A stretch of 64,000 nucleotides of DNA from Alteribacter lacisalsi (GTDB taxonomy: Bacteria > Bacillota > Bacilli > Bacillales > Salisediminibacteriaceae): assembly GCF_003226345.1 (NCBI RefSeq), contig NZ_PDOF01000002.1, positions 558,001-622,000 on the forward strand, in the 5' to 3' direction. How positions within the stretch are numbered: the first letter of the stretch is position 1; every line of letters starts with the position of its first letter. Positions 52,141 to 61,025 of the stretch are shown in pieces. The position numbers were made by a program, and so were the translations under genes. The notes below the pieces were generated by a model, which saw nothing but the letters and a program-made list of their open reading frames with translations, did no database searches and was not told where the DNA came from.

Positions 52141-53256
52141 ATGAAAACATGGAGAGAATACCCAACACCGTCCCTGCTTCTGGATATAAAAAAAATGAAG
52201 CGCAATATCAGCCGGATGTACTGTTCGGCAGAAGAAAACGGAGTTCAGCTGCGGCCTCATATTAAGACACATAAAAGCCTGAGAGTGGCAGAGGCCCAAA
52301 AAGCTGCCGGGGCATCGGGCTTGACTGCCGCAACGATTTCAGAAGCAGAGGTTTTTGTTGAAGGAGGTTTTACTGATCTGCTTCTGGCCTTTCCTCTTGC
52401 TGACAGTGAAAAATGCCGCCGCCTGGCGAAACTGAACAAAAAGGCAAGAGTTATCGCTTCTATTGATGAAGCCGGTCAGGCGCCCCTGCTGCAGGAAGCG
52501 GCAGCGAAGAACGGTCTGACGATAGAAGTGTGGGTTAAAGTAAACGCGGGACTGAACCGGTGCGGAACGGAACCGGGAGAAGAGACAGCCGATCTAGTGG
52601 AAAAACTGCAGGCATACGACGCCCTCCATGTAACTGGTCTTTACACGCATGCGGGTCATGCTTACGGGGCCCCTGATCAGACCGCGCGTGAGGAAATTGC
52701 AAGGGAGGAAGCCCAGGCTGTTCTTGTGTCAGCGTCGGCGTGTGAAAAAAGAGGGATCGCCATTCCCCACAGGAGCGTCGGCTCCACACCGACGTATGAA
52801 ATATCTGGTGCCTTTGAAGGCATTACCGAGGTCCGTCCCGGTAACGGTGTCTTTTTTGACGGTGTACAAGCGGGCCTTGGCGTATGCTCACTGAATGAGT
52901 GCGCCGTTACAGTCTCTGCCACTGTTGCCGCTGTTAAAAAAGACAGGGTGATTTTTGATGCAGGCAGCAAATCTCTCACACTGGAAAAAGGCGCCCATGG
53001 AAACGAGAGCATTAAAGGTTTTGGCACAATTGCAGAACCGGAGATTCTTAGGGGAAAGGAGCTGACCAGGCTTTCTGAAGAGCACGGCGTGCTCGATCAG
53101 ACAGGTATGCAGGGAAGGCTGAAACTTGGGCAGAAAATAAGAATCATACCCAATCACGCCTGTACAGCCGTGAATCTATACGACCGCTATCTTGTGCTGG
53201 ACGGCGAAGAAGTGGTGGACGAGTGGCCGGTGGATGCCCGGGGCAGGAATCAGTAA
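52141..53256 (+). CDS. D-threonine aldolase / D-serine dehydratase-type PLP enzyme
   Basis: This 371-residue enzyme has an N-terminal alanine racemase-type barrel, with the PLP lysine in RPHIKTHKS (likely Lys42). The C-terminal domain carries PNHACTAVNLYD, whose His and Cys bind the catalytic divalent metal in this family. Members cleave D-threonine or related D-3-hydroxy amino acids, or dehydrate D-serine; the substrate here is not decided by sequence. ATG follows AGGAGGG. Two repeat elements fill the gap downstream. Confidence 0.9.
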   Translation: MKTWREYPTPSLLLDIKKMKRNISRMYCSAEENGVQLRPHIKTHKSLRVAEAQKAAGASGLTAATISEAEVFVEGGFTDLLLAFPLADSEKCRRLAKLNKKARVIASIDEAGQAPLLQEAAAKNGLTIEVWVKVNAGLNRCGTEPGEETADLVEKLQAYDALHVTGLYTHAGHAYGAPDQTAREEIAREEAQAVLVSASACEKRGIAIPHRSVGSTPTYEISGAFEGITEVRPGNGVFFDGVQAGLGVCSLNECAVTVSATVAAVKKDRVIFDAGSKSLTLEKGAHGNESIKGFGTIAEPEILRGKELTRLSEEHGVLDQTGMQGRLKLGQKIRIIPNHACTAVNLYDRYLVLDGEEVVDEWPVDARGRNQ

Positions 53257-53300
53257 CACCGGGAGGATAATGATAGAAACATGTAAAGGCTACACTGAAA

Positions 53301-53449
53301 ATGACTCAACAGAAGCTCCGCTTCAAGCCGTCCATTCGCTTTCCGCAGCGATGCCGGCAAGCCTCCTCGGCTGCGCCTGTGGGGTCTCGCCTGGCCTCCA
53401 TTGCTGCAGGATTCTCACTGCCGGCGTGAAGCTCCACGCACGTAACCAC
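53301..53449 (-). repeat. Intergenic palindromic repeat, copy D (about 149 bp)
   Basis: On the minus strand it shows GGCGAGACCCCAC, CGAGGAGGCTTGCCGG and GCTGCGGAAAGCG in the family order. The flanks (GTGGAGCTTCACGCCGG and GAAGCGGAGCTTC) resemble the ends of copies A and B. It is more diverged than the other full copies. Confidence 0.75.
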
Positions 53450-53498
53450 TGAATGCTGTATTCTCATAGGTGGTCTGTTTTCAATTAGATTATTGGGA

Positions 53499-53604
53499 GC
53501 GTAAGGCGGCGACTCCTGCGGGAACCGCGTCGAGTGAAGACCCCGCAGGCCGGTTTTGCCGAGGAGGCTGAAGCGATGCCCGCGGAAAGCGTCCGCCTGC
53601 AGCG
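53499..53604 (+). repeat. Intergenic palindromic repeat, copy E (about 106 bp)
   Basis: The core GACTCCTGCGGGA, GAAGACCCCGCAGG, CGAGGAGGCTG and CCCGCGGAAAGCG is complete. The ends AGGCGGCGACTCC and GCGTCCGCCT are partial inverted copies. Its last 30 bases (53575-53604) match copy F at 29 positions. Together with copy D it fills most of the 459-base gap 53257-53715, in which no gene is seen. Confidence 0.85.
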
Positions 53605-53715
53605 TAATGTAACAATATCTCCACGGAAATCTCCTTTTGAAAAGAGAAAAATGCTCCCCGAGGTCAATGCTGGCCCGGGAGGCATCCCGACCCGTCACAA
53701 ATCGCGATTGCAATT

Positions 53716-54228
53716 TTATAAGATAAAGTCAAAGCCGTAATACGAGACTACAGTAAGCAGCACGGTCCAGGCGAACAGGCTCACACCCATCCAGACGGTG
53801 GTAGACAATTTGCCTGCCTTGAGGGATAAAGCAATGACCGCAGCCAGGTGAATGCCTGTAACAGCGGGACCAAGGAGCGCAAGGCCTGGCAGGCCGTATT
53901 TACCAAAAATGCGCCCGGCACGCTCGTTGCGCCGCTTCTTCTTCGCGAGTTTCCGCTGCTCCTTTTCCGTAACGGCTGCAGCTTCTTTCTCCGCCTTTTT
54001 CTTTTGCCTCTTTATCTTCCATCTCTTATACCAGGCGGTGGACTGGAACCATTTCATCAAGTAAACGATAAGAACGACCGGGAGAAAGTTTCCTATAAAC
54101 GAAACGAGCCCGACCCCAAACGGATTGAGACCGATTCCGATTCCGATTGGAATTACCACAAGAATTTCAAGCCACGGGAGCGCAGCCATAATAAAAATCA
54201 TCGTATATTGCCAGATAAGTTCAAACAA
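53716..54228 (-). CDS. Small multidrug export family protein (COG2426)
   Basis: This 170-residue membrane protein has hydrophobic segments at about 8-30 and 38-60, a very basic cytosolic loop (KRQKKKAEKE...KLAKKKRRNE, about 72-103) and further helices at 115-165. The ALPWLEILVVIPIGI start matches the small multidrug export family (PF06695). The TTG start has AGGTGA upstream. It lies 11 bases after a TetR gene in the same direction, a usual pairing for a regulated efflux unit. Confidence 0.83.
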   Translation of the reverse strand: MFELIWQYTMIFIMAALPWLEILVVIPIGIGIGLNPFGVGLVSFIGNFLPVVLIVYLMKWFQSTAWYKRWKIKRQKKKAEKEAAAVTEKEQRKLAKKKRRNERAGRIFGKYGLPGLALLGPAVTGIHLAAVIALSLKAGKLSTTVWMGVSLFAWTVLLTVVSYYGFDFIL

Positions 54229-54239
54229 AGTTGTTCACC

Positions 54240-54830
54240 TCAATCAAAGTCCTGTTGTCTGATGCCCCGCCAGAACACGTCCCAGGCGTGTTTTCTCTTA
54301 ACTGAGGCATCTTTTTTCGGGTAGTAAAACATCTGTGCCGACATGCCGTCGATCATACAGTAAAATGCGTGAAGCAGATGATGGGGATCCGTCTTTGCAA
54401 CTTCCCTATTTGCCATCCCTTCGTTAAACACTGGTATCAGCAGCCGGTTTGTTTCTTCCTCAAAGGCAAGAAAACGGGACCTTACAGGCTCCTTAAGATC
54501 AGCCGGTGGGAACAGGAGAAAATGCATATAAAATTGCCCGGTTCCCTCGCGGGTAATAAAGTCCGTAGTCGCAAGAAATGTGTTATAAAGTTTCTCTCCA
54601 GCAGATCCGGACGAGGCGGTCACGATGGATTCGAGTTCCGAAGCGTAGCGGTTGTACACTTCGTCCACCAAGGTAAGAAATAACTCTTCTTTACTGGAAT
54701 AATGGTTGTAAAGAGAGGACTTTCGAATGCCGATACTGCTTGCGATCTTTGAAAGGGAGGCACCCTCATAGCCTTCCTCAGCGAAAAGACGCAGGGCAGT
54801 GATTCGGATTTTTTTATTCGTATCTCTCAT
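54240..54830 (-). CDS. TetR family transcription regulator
   Basis: This 196-residue repressor has an N-terminal TetR helix-turn-helix (ITALRLFAEEGYEGASLSKIASSIGIRKSSLYNHYSSKEEL) and a helical ligand domain. It is the first gene of a unit with the small export protein and probably controls it. The region just upstream (54855-54870) contains a GAACGATCGGTA-type sequence that could be its operator. The ligand is unknown. Confidence 0.92.
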   Translation of the reverse strand: MRDTNKKIRITALRLFAEEGYEGASLSKIASSIGIRKSSLYNHYSSKEELFLTLVDEVYNRYASELESIVTASSGSAGEKLYNTFLATTDFITREGTGQFYMHFLLFPPADLKEPVRSRFLAFEEETNRLLIPVFNEGMANREVAKTDPHHLLHAFYCMIDGMSAQMFYYPKKDASVKRKHAWDVFWRGIRQQDFD

Positions 54831-55011
54831 AGGTAATGCCTCCTGAATAAAAATGAACGAACGATCGGTAGTCTAATTTCAATGCTCAGTATACAACGCC
54901 CCTGATTAAAGGTCAATTGGAGAACATTTGACGAATGTTATCTCTTTAACCTTTAATTGGTATCTGATTTCCTATACAATGAAAACACACAGGTATTTCG
55001 GGAGGGACTCA

Positions 55012-55743
55012 ATGTATAAAGAAGCGTTTATGCAGATGCAGCAGCCTGCAATTATTGCAGGAGAGGATATGTTTGTAAAAGCAATTAATCCTGCTTACAC
55101 AGCCTTGTTTGGACTCACAGAAGAGGACGTCATTGGCAATCATCTTCATACAATTTTCAACGACCTCCCCATGAAAAACCGTCTCTATACTCAGATGATC
55201 AACGCCGGGCAGGATGATTTAAGCCGGAAAGTGACACTGACACAGAACGGAAATACACTTTATCTTGATAGTCATTCGACACGTTTCAAGGACGATAACG
55301 GCTCCCCCTGCATCATATCTTTATTTACAGATCTCACGAGTCAGCGGAAGCAGGAAGAGGATATGAAACGGATGATCCTTGATATGACAGTAAACGTAGT
55401 CCCATTATCCAATGAAGTCGGTGTTCTGCCCCTGCCGCCGATCCTCAGAGATGAGCAGAAATGGGTGATCGTTGAGAAAACAGCACAGATCTGCAGGGAG
55501 GAGCGGTTCTCCAAACTGGCAGTCAATCTATCGGCTATCAGCTCTCTGGACGAGGAACTGGGCGAGATCCTGATCAGGCTTATTGAAGTTCTGCGGATTC
55601 TTGGAGTGGAGGTTATTCTCACAGGTGTCCGTTATGAAATTGCAGAGGAATTTGCCAAGCTGGAGATTGATTTTTCCCGAATTAAAATCTATCAGAATCT
55701 GAAACAGGCGATTGAGTATTTCTTTAAAGGAACAGTTCAATAA
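55012..55743 (+). CDS. PAS-STAS protein (RsbR/stressosome-like)
   Basis: This 243-residue cytosolic protein has an N-terminal PAS domain (about 8-115: PAIIAGEDMFVKAINPAYTALFGLTEEDVIG, then LFTDLTSQRK) and a C-terminal STAS domain (about 135-240). The STAS part resembles stressosome RsbR paralogues (VEVILTGVRYEIAEEF). Where those have a phosphorylated Thr in LDT, this protein has L179-D180-E181. ATG 55012 follows GGGAGGG. It could report a redox or small-molecule signal to the sigma-B pathway; this is inference. Confidence 0.83.
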   Translation: MYKEAFMQMQQPAIIAGEDMFVKAINPAYTALFGLTEEDVIGNHLHTIFNDLPMKNRLYTQMINAGQDDLSRKVTLTQNGNTLYLDSHSTRFKDDNGSPCIISLFTDLTSQRKQEEDMKRMILDMTVNVVPLSNEVGVLPLPPILRDEQKWVIVEKTAQICREERFSKLAVNLSAISSLDEELGEILIRLIEVLRILGVEVILTGVRYEIAEEFAKLEIDFSRIKIYQNLKQAIEYFFKGTVQ

Positions 55744-55886
55744 TATGCACTTATAAAACTTCCTCTTTACGGGGAAGTTTCTTTTATGGGATTTTGCGGA
55801 AATCTGAGAATGACAGTTTACCCCGCCTTCTGCAGGGAAATAGCCGTAAGTACATTGTGGCACAAAAAAGAAAGGTGGTATCAGCA

Positions 55887-56366
55887 ATGTTTGGATGGTC
55901 TGATATCCCTTCTGCAATCTGGGCTTTTTTCATCGTACTGCCGCTTGTTTCATTTATTCATGAATTGGGACATTATGCAGTAACCCGGCTTTTCGGAGGT
56001 AAAATAAGCTTAACGATCGGAAGGGGAAAGCTGTTATTTAAACTCGGAGGATTCGAACTGCGAAGAGTATATTTTGTTGATTCCTTCTGCCAGATAAAAG
56101 AATTAAAGGTAAGTAACCGTTTGACCCATGCTCTCGTCTATTTAGGAGGGCCTCTTTTTAATTTACTCACTATTGTGATCGTCAACTCCCTGATCCATGC
56201 AGGTGTCATTGAACCTCATATGGTCTTTTACCAGTTCGCTTATTTCTCGCTTTACTTCATCTTTTTTGCTCTCATTCCGATTGAATTCGGTAAAGGATAC
56301 CCGAGTGACGGAAAAGCCTTGTACGATGTTTTAAAATATGGAACAGATAAGGATCCTCTTGAGTAG
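55887..56366 (+). CDS. M50-like membrane metalloprotease (site-2 protease fold), short
   Basis: This 159-residue membrane protein has the zinc motif HELGH at residues 25-29 in its first helix. A late PIEFGKGYPSDGKAL segment may supply the third ligand (the Asp of xDG), as in site-2 proteases. About four hydrophobic segments are visible. It is shorter than SpoIVFB or RseP and lacks PDZ or CBS domains. AAAGGTGG precedes ATG 55887. The substrate is unknown. Confidence 0.78.
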   Translation: MFGWSDIPSAIWAFFIVLPLVSFIHELGHYAVTRLFGGKISLTIGRGKLLFKLGGFELRRVYFVDSFCQIKELKVSNRLTHALVYLGGPLFNLLTIVIVNSLIHAGVIEPHMVFYQFAYFSLYFIFFALIPIEFGKGYPSDGKALYDVLKYGTDKDPLE

Positions 56367-56455
56367 CAGAGCGCCGGACAGGGTATAAATGTTGTAGGAT
56401 TCCGGTGTTTTGACATAAGATAGGGATAAGCATCTGAGGAACGGAGGGCACAGTG

Positions 56456-56758
56456 ATGAAGAGCGGTCGCGGCATATGTGAGTTATGTCTTCGTGAAGGG
56501 GTAAGACTTACGGAGCATCATTTGATTCCAAAGGAAGAGGGCGGTACTTTTCTTGAAACCGCATTGCTCTGTTCCCCCTGTCACCGACAGATTCACAACC
56601 TGTACTCCAACCAGGAGATTGCCCTTCGCCTCGGAACAATTGAACGCCTCCGGGAAGATAATAAAATCCGTAAATTTTTGAAATGGATCCGCAGGCAGCC
56701 GGCCACAGCCGGTGTGAAAATGAAAAAATCAAACGATCGGAAACGCAGAAGAAAATAG
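56456..56758 (+). CDS. HNH endonuclease domain protein
   Basis: This 100-residue protein has a zinc-finger HNH layout: C8-x2-C11, H21-H22 (the catalytic His pair region), C39-x2-C42-H43 and H47. A basic tail (KKSNDRKRRRK) would help DNA binding. It resembles small stand-alone HNH proteins such as Bacillus YisB; the biological role is unknown. ATG 56456 is seven bases after GGAGGG; GTG 56453 is adjacent and possible. An ALDH gene follows 24 bases later. Confidence 0.85.
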   Translation: MKSGRGICELCLREGVRLTEHHLIPKEEGGTFLETALLCSPCHRQIHNLYSNQEIALRLGTIERLREDNKIRKFLKWIRRQPATAGVKMKKSNDRKRRRK

Positions 56759-56782
56759 ATTACGACTTAAAGGAGAGTGCTT

Positions 56783-58156
56783 ATGGACAGCCAGTATCAG
56801 GCTTTAGTGAGCAGACAGCGCCGTTTTTTTTACAGCGGGGAAACAAAAAAGATCGCTTACCGTGTTGAACAGCTGACCAGACTGAAAGATGCGATCAAGG
56901 AGCGCGAAGACCAGATCATGGATGCTGCCTACCGTGACCTTGGCAAATCAAAACGGGAAGCCTTCCTCACAGAAATCGGTTTTCTGTACAGTGAAATCAA
57001 GGATATGATTAAAAATATTGATGTCTGGGCAAAGGCGAAGAAAGAGAAAACACCTCTTACTCACGTTGGATCGACCAGCTATATCTATAAAGAACCGTAC
57101 GGGGTAACGCTTATTATCGGGCCGTGGAACTACCCGTTTCATCTTGTGATGGCACCACTGATCGGCGCGATGGCAGCGGGGAACACCGCCATTTTGAAAC
57201 CGTCGGAAATGACCCCTCATATGAGTGCCGTTGTCCGCGAACTGGTGGAATCCACGTTTGAAGAAGAATACGTTGCTGTCAGAGAAGGGGACGCCTCTGT
57301 GGCAAAGGAACTTCTCGATCAGAATTTTGATTACATTTTCTTCACAGGAAGTGTGGAGGTCGGGAAAAAGGTGATGGAGGCAGCGAGTAAGCACCTCACA
57401 CCTGTAACACTTGAACTGGGTGGAAAAAGCCCGGCAATTGTAATGACCGATGCGGATGTGAAGCTGGCGGCCAAGCGGATCGTCTGGGGTAAATTTGTCA
57501 ATGCCGGTCAGACGTGCGTAGCGCCTGACTACATTCTTGTACAGGAAAAAGCAAAACGGAAGCTTTACAAGTACCTGGTTAAATATATTAAAAAGTTTCA
57601 AGGTATAGCAGCAGAGGAAAACAAGGACTATCCTCGTATTGTCAACGAAAAGCACCATGACCGGATCACGGCGCTTATGGACCCGGACAAGATTGTTTAC
57701 GGCGGCGCTCACAACCGGGAGGACCGGTTTATTGAGCCGACGATTATGGACAAGGTTACCTTTGATGATCCCGTCATGGGTGAAGAAATTTTCGGACCGG
57801 TTCTGCCGATGATCAGTTTTGAGCACGACTATGAAGTGATCGATTACGTTCGGAATCGACCGAATCCGCTCGCGCTTTATCTGTTTACGAGTAAGAAAGA
57901 AACCGAGTCGCTGATTTTTGAAAATCTTTCTTTCGGGGGCGGATGCCTGAATGATGTGCTGATGCACATTACCACACCTCATCTCCCGTTCGGCGGCGTC
58001 GGGGAAAGCGGTATGGGGGCCTATCACGGAAAATCCAGCTTTGAAACGTTTTCCCATAGTAAAAGCGTACTCAAGCAGACGAATAAGTTTGACATTCCGC
58101 TCCGCTACAGTCAGAGCGAAGGTTCGATCAAGGCGATGCGTAAGATCTGGGAGTAG
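56783..58156 (+). CDS. Aldehyde dehydrogenase, class 3-like (YwdH type)
   Basis: This 457-residue NAD(P)-dependent enzyme oxidises aldehydes to acids. Catalytic Glu211 is in TLELGGKSP and the nucleophile Cys245 in NAGQTCVAPDY. The IIGPWNYPFHLVMAPLIGAMAAGN block is intact, as is FGGVGESGMGAYHGKSSFETFSH. Length and the absence of an extra N-terminal segment fit the class 3/YwdH group. ATG 56783 follows AAAGGAG by seven bases. A truncated repeat begins eight bases after the stop. Confidence 0.95.
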   Translation: MDSQYQALVSRQRRFFYSGETKKIAYRVEQLTRLKDAIKEREDQIMDAAYRDLGKSKREAFLTEIGFLYSEIKDMIKNIDVWAKAKKEKTPLTHVGSTSYIYKEPYGVTLIIGPWNYPFHLVMAPLIGAMAAGNTAILKPSEMTPHMSAVVRELVESTFEEEYVAVREGDASVAKELLDQNFDYIFFTGSVEVGKKVMEAASKHLTPVTLELGGKSPAIVMTDADVKLAAKRIVWGKFVNAGQTCVAPDYILVQEKAKRKLYKYLVKYIKKFQGIAAEENKDYPRIVNEKHHDRITALMDPDKIVYGGAHNREDRFIEPTIMDKVTFDDPVMGEEIFGPVLPMISFEHDYEVIDYVRNRPNPLALYLFTSKKETESLIFENLSFGGGCLNDVLMHITTPHLPFGGVGESGMGAYHGKSSFETFSHSKSVLKQTNKFDIPLRYSQSEGSIKAMRKIWE

Positions 58157-58164
58157 CCCGCCCC

Positions 58165-58194
58165 GATGCCCGCGGAAAGCGACCGCCTGCAGCG
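58165..58194 (+). repeat. Intergenic palindromic repeat, copy F (3' fragment)
   Basis: This 30-base fragment matches the 3' end of copy E (53575-53604) at 29 of 30 positions, and the rest of the element is missing. It lies directly after the ALDH stop codon. Confidence 0.85.
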
Positions 58195-58231
58195 AATAAA
58201 TACAAAAATCTTTCCAAAATGAGTGGACAAC

Positions 58232-58263
58232 AAAAGCCCTGAAGGACAGCCTTCAGGGCTTTT
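58232..58263. terminator. Bidirectional terminator between ALDH and eis-like genes
   Basis: A perfect 14-base stem AAAAGCCCTGAAGG/CCTTCAGGGCTTTT with a four-base loop serves both converging genes. Confidence 0.95.
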
Positions 58264-58278
58264 AAACGTTTAAGGCAC

Positions 58279-59475
58279 TTAAAAGAAATCGTAAAAGCAT
58301 GCCGGTCTTTTGGGTAAAGCAGACTTAAATGACTGAAAATCGTCTCCTGACCCCGTGATACGTTCTTCTTCGTATAGGAGGTCTGCCGGATGGGCATTCA
58401 GCATGGCGGCACTCAGCGTCTGGATATCCATACTGACTCCCCGTTTAGGCGGGTGGGCACATGCGGCCCCCGATTCCGCTCCACCGTAGTAGTCGATGAT
58501 CGATCCAAAGCCTTCTTTATTATCTCGGATGATATATGTACCGTTATTCCAGCTGCAGAAGCTGTCTTCAATGTGCAGAAACAGTGGAGCAGATAAGGAT
58601 TTATCACTAAAGTACATTTCGAGAAATCGCTTCACGTCCACAATCCGCGCCATAAAATACGGGGTAATGGTTTGTTCCACATCTGGATCGTCCAGCATCA
58701 GCACTGTACTGTCGTCCCCCGGCAGCGTGAGTTCCACCTCGTCAATCATGGAGTCGTGATTACTAATAAAGTTCCATAAACCTTTGCGGGCGTCCGCATC
58801 CAGATAAATGAGCTCCTTTACCTTCATCGTTTCCTCTTTCACGCTGTAAATAATGTAGCCCCGTTTTTCTCCTTCACCGTTGATGTACACGGCTCCATGA
58901 CCTTTTTTCCGTTTGAAGATGGAGCGCTCCCACCAGTCATTAGTACGTTTCATGGTTGCGTTGTATCGGCTGGCCCACTCATCGTAAACAGAAGCAAACG
59001 CGGCCGGCTCATTCTTTTGTCTTTGTACATGCCCTGAGGCTGTTTTGCGGCGCGGCAGTTTTTCTCGGGGAATGGTTACTGTACGTTTCCAGGCAAACAT
59101 CTCCCAGCCGAACTTGCGGTAGAACGGAACAGAAAACGGATGAAGAAAGGATACGAGCTGGCCGTTGCGTTTCATTTCCTCAAGCGACATGGCAAGCATC
59201 GTCCGGACAAGACCGGCACGTCGTTTTTCGGGCCAGGTAGCGACACCGGAAACGCCGCCCATTGAATAGGCTCGCCCGTCAATATAAACATGAAACGGCA
59301 TTGTTGTTACTTTTGAAAAGAGCTCACCATTTTCGGCGGCTACCAAGGTTTCTTCAGGCACGACCCATTTCCGCCGTTCCTCCCGTTCTTCGTCTGTCAG
59401 TTCATACTGAAAGGCGAACTCGGACATTTCAATACTTCGGTCAATTTCCTCTTTTCTCAGTTTGCGGAATTCCAT
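58279..59475 (-). CDS. Eis-type GNAT acetyltransferase
   Basis: This 398-residue protein has the Eis layout. There is an N-terminal GNAT domain (EFRKLRKEEIDRSIEM, then the acetyl-CoA loop TWPEKRRAGLVRTML), a second GNAT fold, a sterol-carrier-like C-terminal domain, and a C-terminal Phe (FYDFF) whose carboxylate acts in catalysis in Eis enzymes. Some relatives acetylate aminoglycosides or proteins; the substrate here is not known. It starts directly after the photolyase stop, so the two are one unit. Confidence 0.9.
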   Translation of the reverse strand: MEFRKLRKEEIDRSIEMSEFAFQYELTDEEREERRKWVVPEETLVAAENGELFSKVTTMPFHVYIDGRAYSMGGVSGVATWPEKRRAGLVRTMLAMSLEEMKRNGQLVSFLHPFSVPFYRKFGWEMFAWKRTVTIPREKLPRRKTASGHVQRQKNEPAAFASVYDEWASRYNATMKRTNDWWERSIFKRKKGHGAVYINGEGEKRGYIIYSVKEETMKVKELIYLDADARKGLWNFISNHDSMIDEVELTLPGDDSTVLMLDDPDVEQTITPYFMARIVDVKRFLEMYFSDKSLSAPLFLHIEDSFCSWNNGTYIIRDNKEGFGSIIDYYGGAESGAACAHPPKRGVSMDIQTLSAAMLNAHPADLLYEEERITGSGDDFQSFKSALPKRPACFYDFF

Positions 59476-60933
59476 TTAGTCGTCCCCCTTAAACATGGCA
59501 ATGGCTTTTTTACGCTGCGTACTGTGATCGACTGCAGGCTCTGGGTAATTGCGGCCGATGATACAGCCGGATTCTTCCTGGGTGCCCTCGGGCATTTTAC
59601 TCGGTTCGTGAATGTATTTGGCAGGTACATTCTTTAATTCCGGTACGTACTTACGGATAAAGGTACCGTCAGGATCGAACCGTTTTCCTTGAGTAGTGGG
59701 GTTAAAGACGCGGAAGTACGGTACAGCGTCTGTTCCGACTGATGCCGCCCACTGCCATCCCCCAATGTTCGAAGATTGGTCGTAGTCGATCAGTTTTTTC
59801 TGGAAGTACTCTTCTCCTTTTCGCCAGGCGATGTGAAAATCCTTTGTCAAAAAAGAGGCGGTGATCATGCGCAGCCGGTTATGCATCCAGCCGGTCTCGT
59901 TCAGCTGGCGCATGCCGGCGTCCACGATCGGATAGCCGGTCCGCCCCTCTATCCACATCTGAAAGCGCTCATCACTGTCGTTCCAGTCAAGGCTCTGATA
60001 TTTATCGGTTATTTCCTTTTGTTTCGAGTCAGGGTAAAAATAATGAATCATGTAGTAAAAATCGCGCCAGGCCAGTTCGTTTATATACGTTTCCGCGCCA
60101 GATCCCGCATCTTCCCGACGGGCAGCGGCACTGTGAAACACCTGTCTTGGAGACAGGACGCCTGTTTTTAAGTAAGGAGAAAGGCGGCTGGTGCCTGCCC
60201 GTTCCGGAATATCACGTTCATCTTTATAGTAGGCGAGACGCTCGTCCATGAACGTCTCGAGCCTGTCTTTTGCATGGCATGCGCCGAGTGCCTGCCAATT
60301 CATGCTGCAGCGGTCAAGGAGATCTTCCTCAAAGAACGTTTCGCTTTGCTTATGGATTGGCTGAAGATCAGCCTGGTACTCGGCCAATGCATCTTCGTCG
60401 ATGTTATACATGTCCGGTTTATGTTTTTTTCCCCACGCTTTGGAGTAGGGGGTGAACACCTTATAATGACTGCCGTCCTGCTTTTTGATCTCCTCAGGAG
60501 CGTGGATGTGGGCGTCTTCGTAATCGAAGTACTCGATGCTGTGCTCGTCAAACCACTCACGGGCTTTCTGATCACGGACGCTGTTTCTGCCAGCATCATC
60601 CCGGTTAAAGTAAACAGTGCTCCATCCGCTTACGTGATCACGAATCCGCTCCAGAGTGTCAGTAAGTTCCCCGTAAACAATGTGAAGATGAATGCCTTTT
60701 CCCGAGCACGAGTCCCTGAAGTGGTTAAGTGTCTGGAAAAAGTAATCGTGATGCGTGTCAATCTCGTCTGTAAAAGCAGGATCAAGGTGAAAAAAAGCAA
60801 ACCATTCTCCATCCTTATGCTTCACCGTTTCGATCGCATGATAAAGGGCGGCCTGGTCTTTCAGGCGGAAATCACTGCGAAACCAGACGGCGAAGCGTTC
60901 AGGCGCTTTTTGTTTGTTATTCTGTTTTGTCAT
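59476..60933 (-). CDS. phr: Deoxyribodipyrimidine photolyase (cryptochrome/photolyase family, class I)
   Basis: This 485-residue flavoprotein uses blue light to repair cyclobutane pyrimidine dimers. The N-terminal antenna-binding domain begins AVWFRSDFRLKDQAALYHAI. The FAD-binding domain has TSRLSPYLKTGVLSPR, WRDFYYMIHYFYP, GRTGYPIVDAGMRQL and the WMHNRLRMI and DYDQSSNIGGWQWAASVGTDA blocks of class I CPD photolyases. It is the first gene of a unit with the acetyltransferase. Activity is inferred from these motifs. Confidence 0.95.
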   Translation of the reverse strand: MTKQNNKQKAPERFAVWFRSDFRLKDQAALYHAIETVKHKDGEWFAFFHLDPAFTDEIDTHHDYFFQTLNHFRDSCSGKGIHLHIVYGELTDTLERIRDHVSGWSTVYFNRDDAGRNSVRDQKAREWFDEHSIEYFDYEDAHIHAPEEIKKQDGSHYKVFTPYSKAWGKKHKPDMYNIDEDALAEYQADLQPIHKQSETFFEEDLLDRCSMNWQALGACHAKDRLETFMDERLAYYKDERDIPERAGTSRLSPYLKTGVLSPRQVFHSAAARREDAGSGAETYINELAWRDFYYMIHYFYPDSKQKEITDKYQSLDWNDSDERFQMWIEGRTGYPIVDAGMRQLNETGWMHNRLRMITASFLTKDFHIAWRKGEEYFQKKLIDYDQSSNIGGWQWAASVGTDAVPYFRVFNPTTQGKRFDPDGTFIRKYVPELKNVPAKYIHEPSKMPEGTQEESGCIIGRNYPEPAVDHSTQRKKAIAMFKGDD

Positions 60934-61025
60934 CGGTCGTCACCTCTTCAGGAAGTCTTCAAGTTTGCTTAATCTTTTGAACCATTCCCAAATGGGGCCT
61001 TTATAAACCCGGTTCCTGCCTGCTG

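Noticed and set aside
53301-53604. Small coding genes in the gap after the PLP enzyme
   Set aside because: The open frames in this stretch coincide with repeat copies D and E and vary with the repeat, so they are not genes.
56948-58057. 369-codon open frame antisense to the aldehyde dehydrogenase gene
   Set aside because: It is a shadow of a strongly conserved ALDH; the antisense frame is rich in rare combinations, has no start site and matches nothing.
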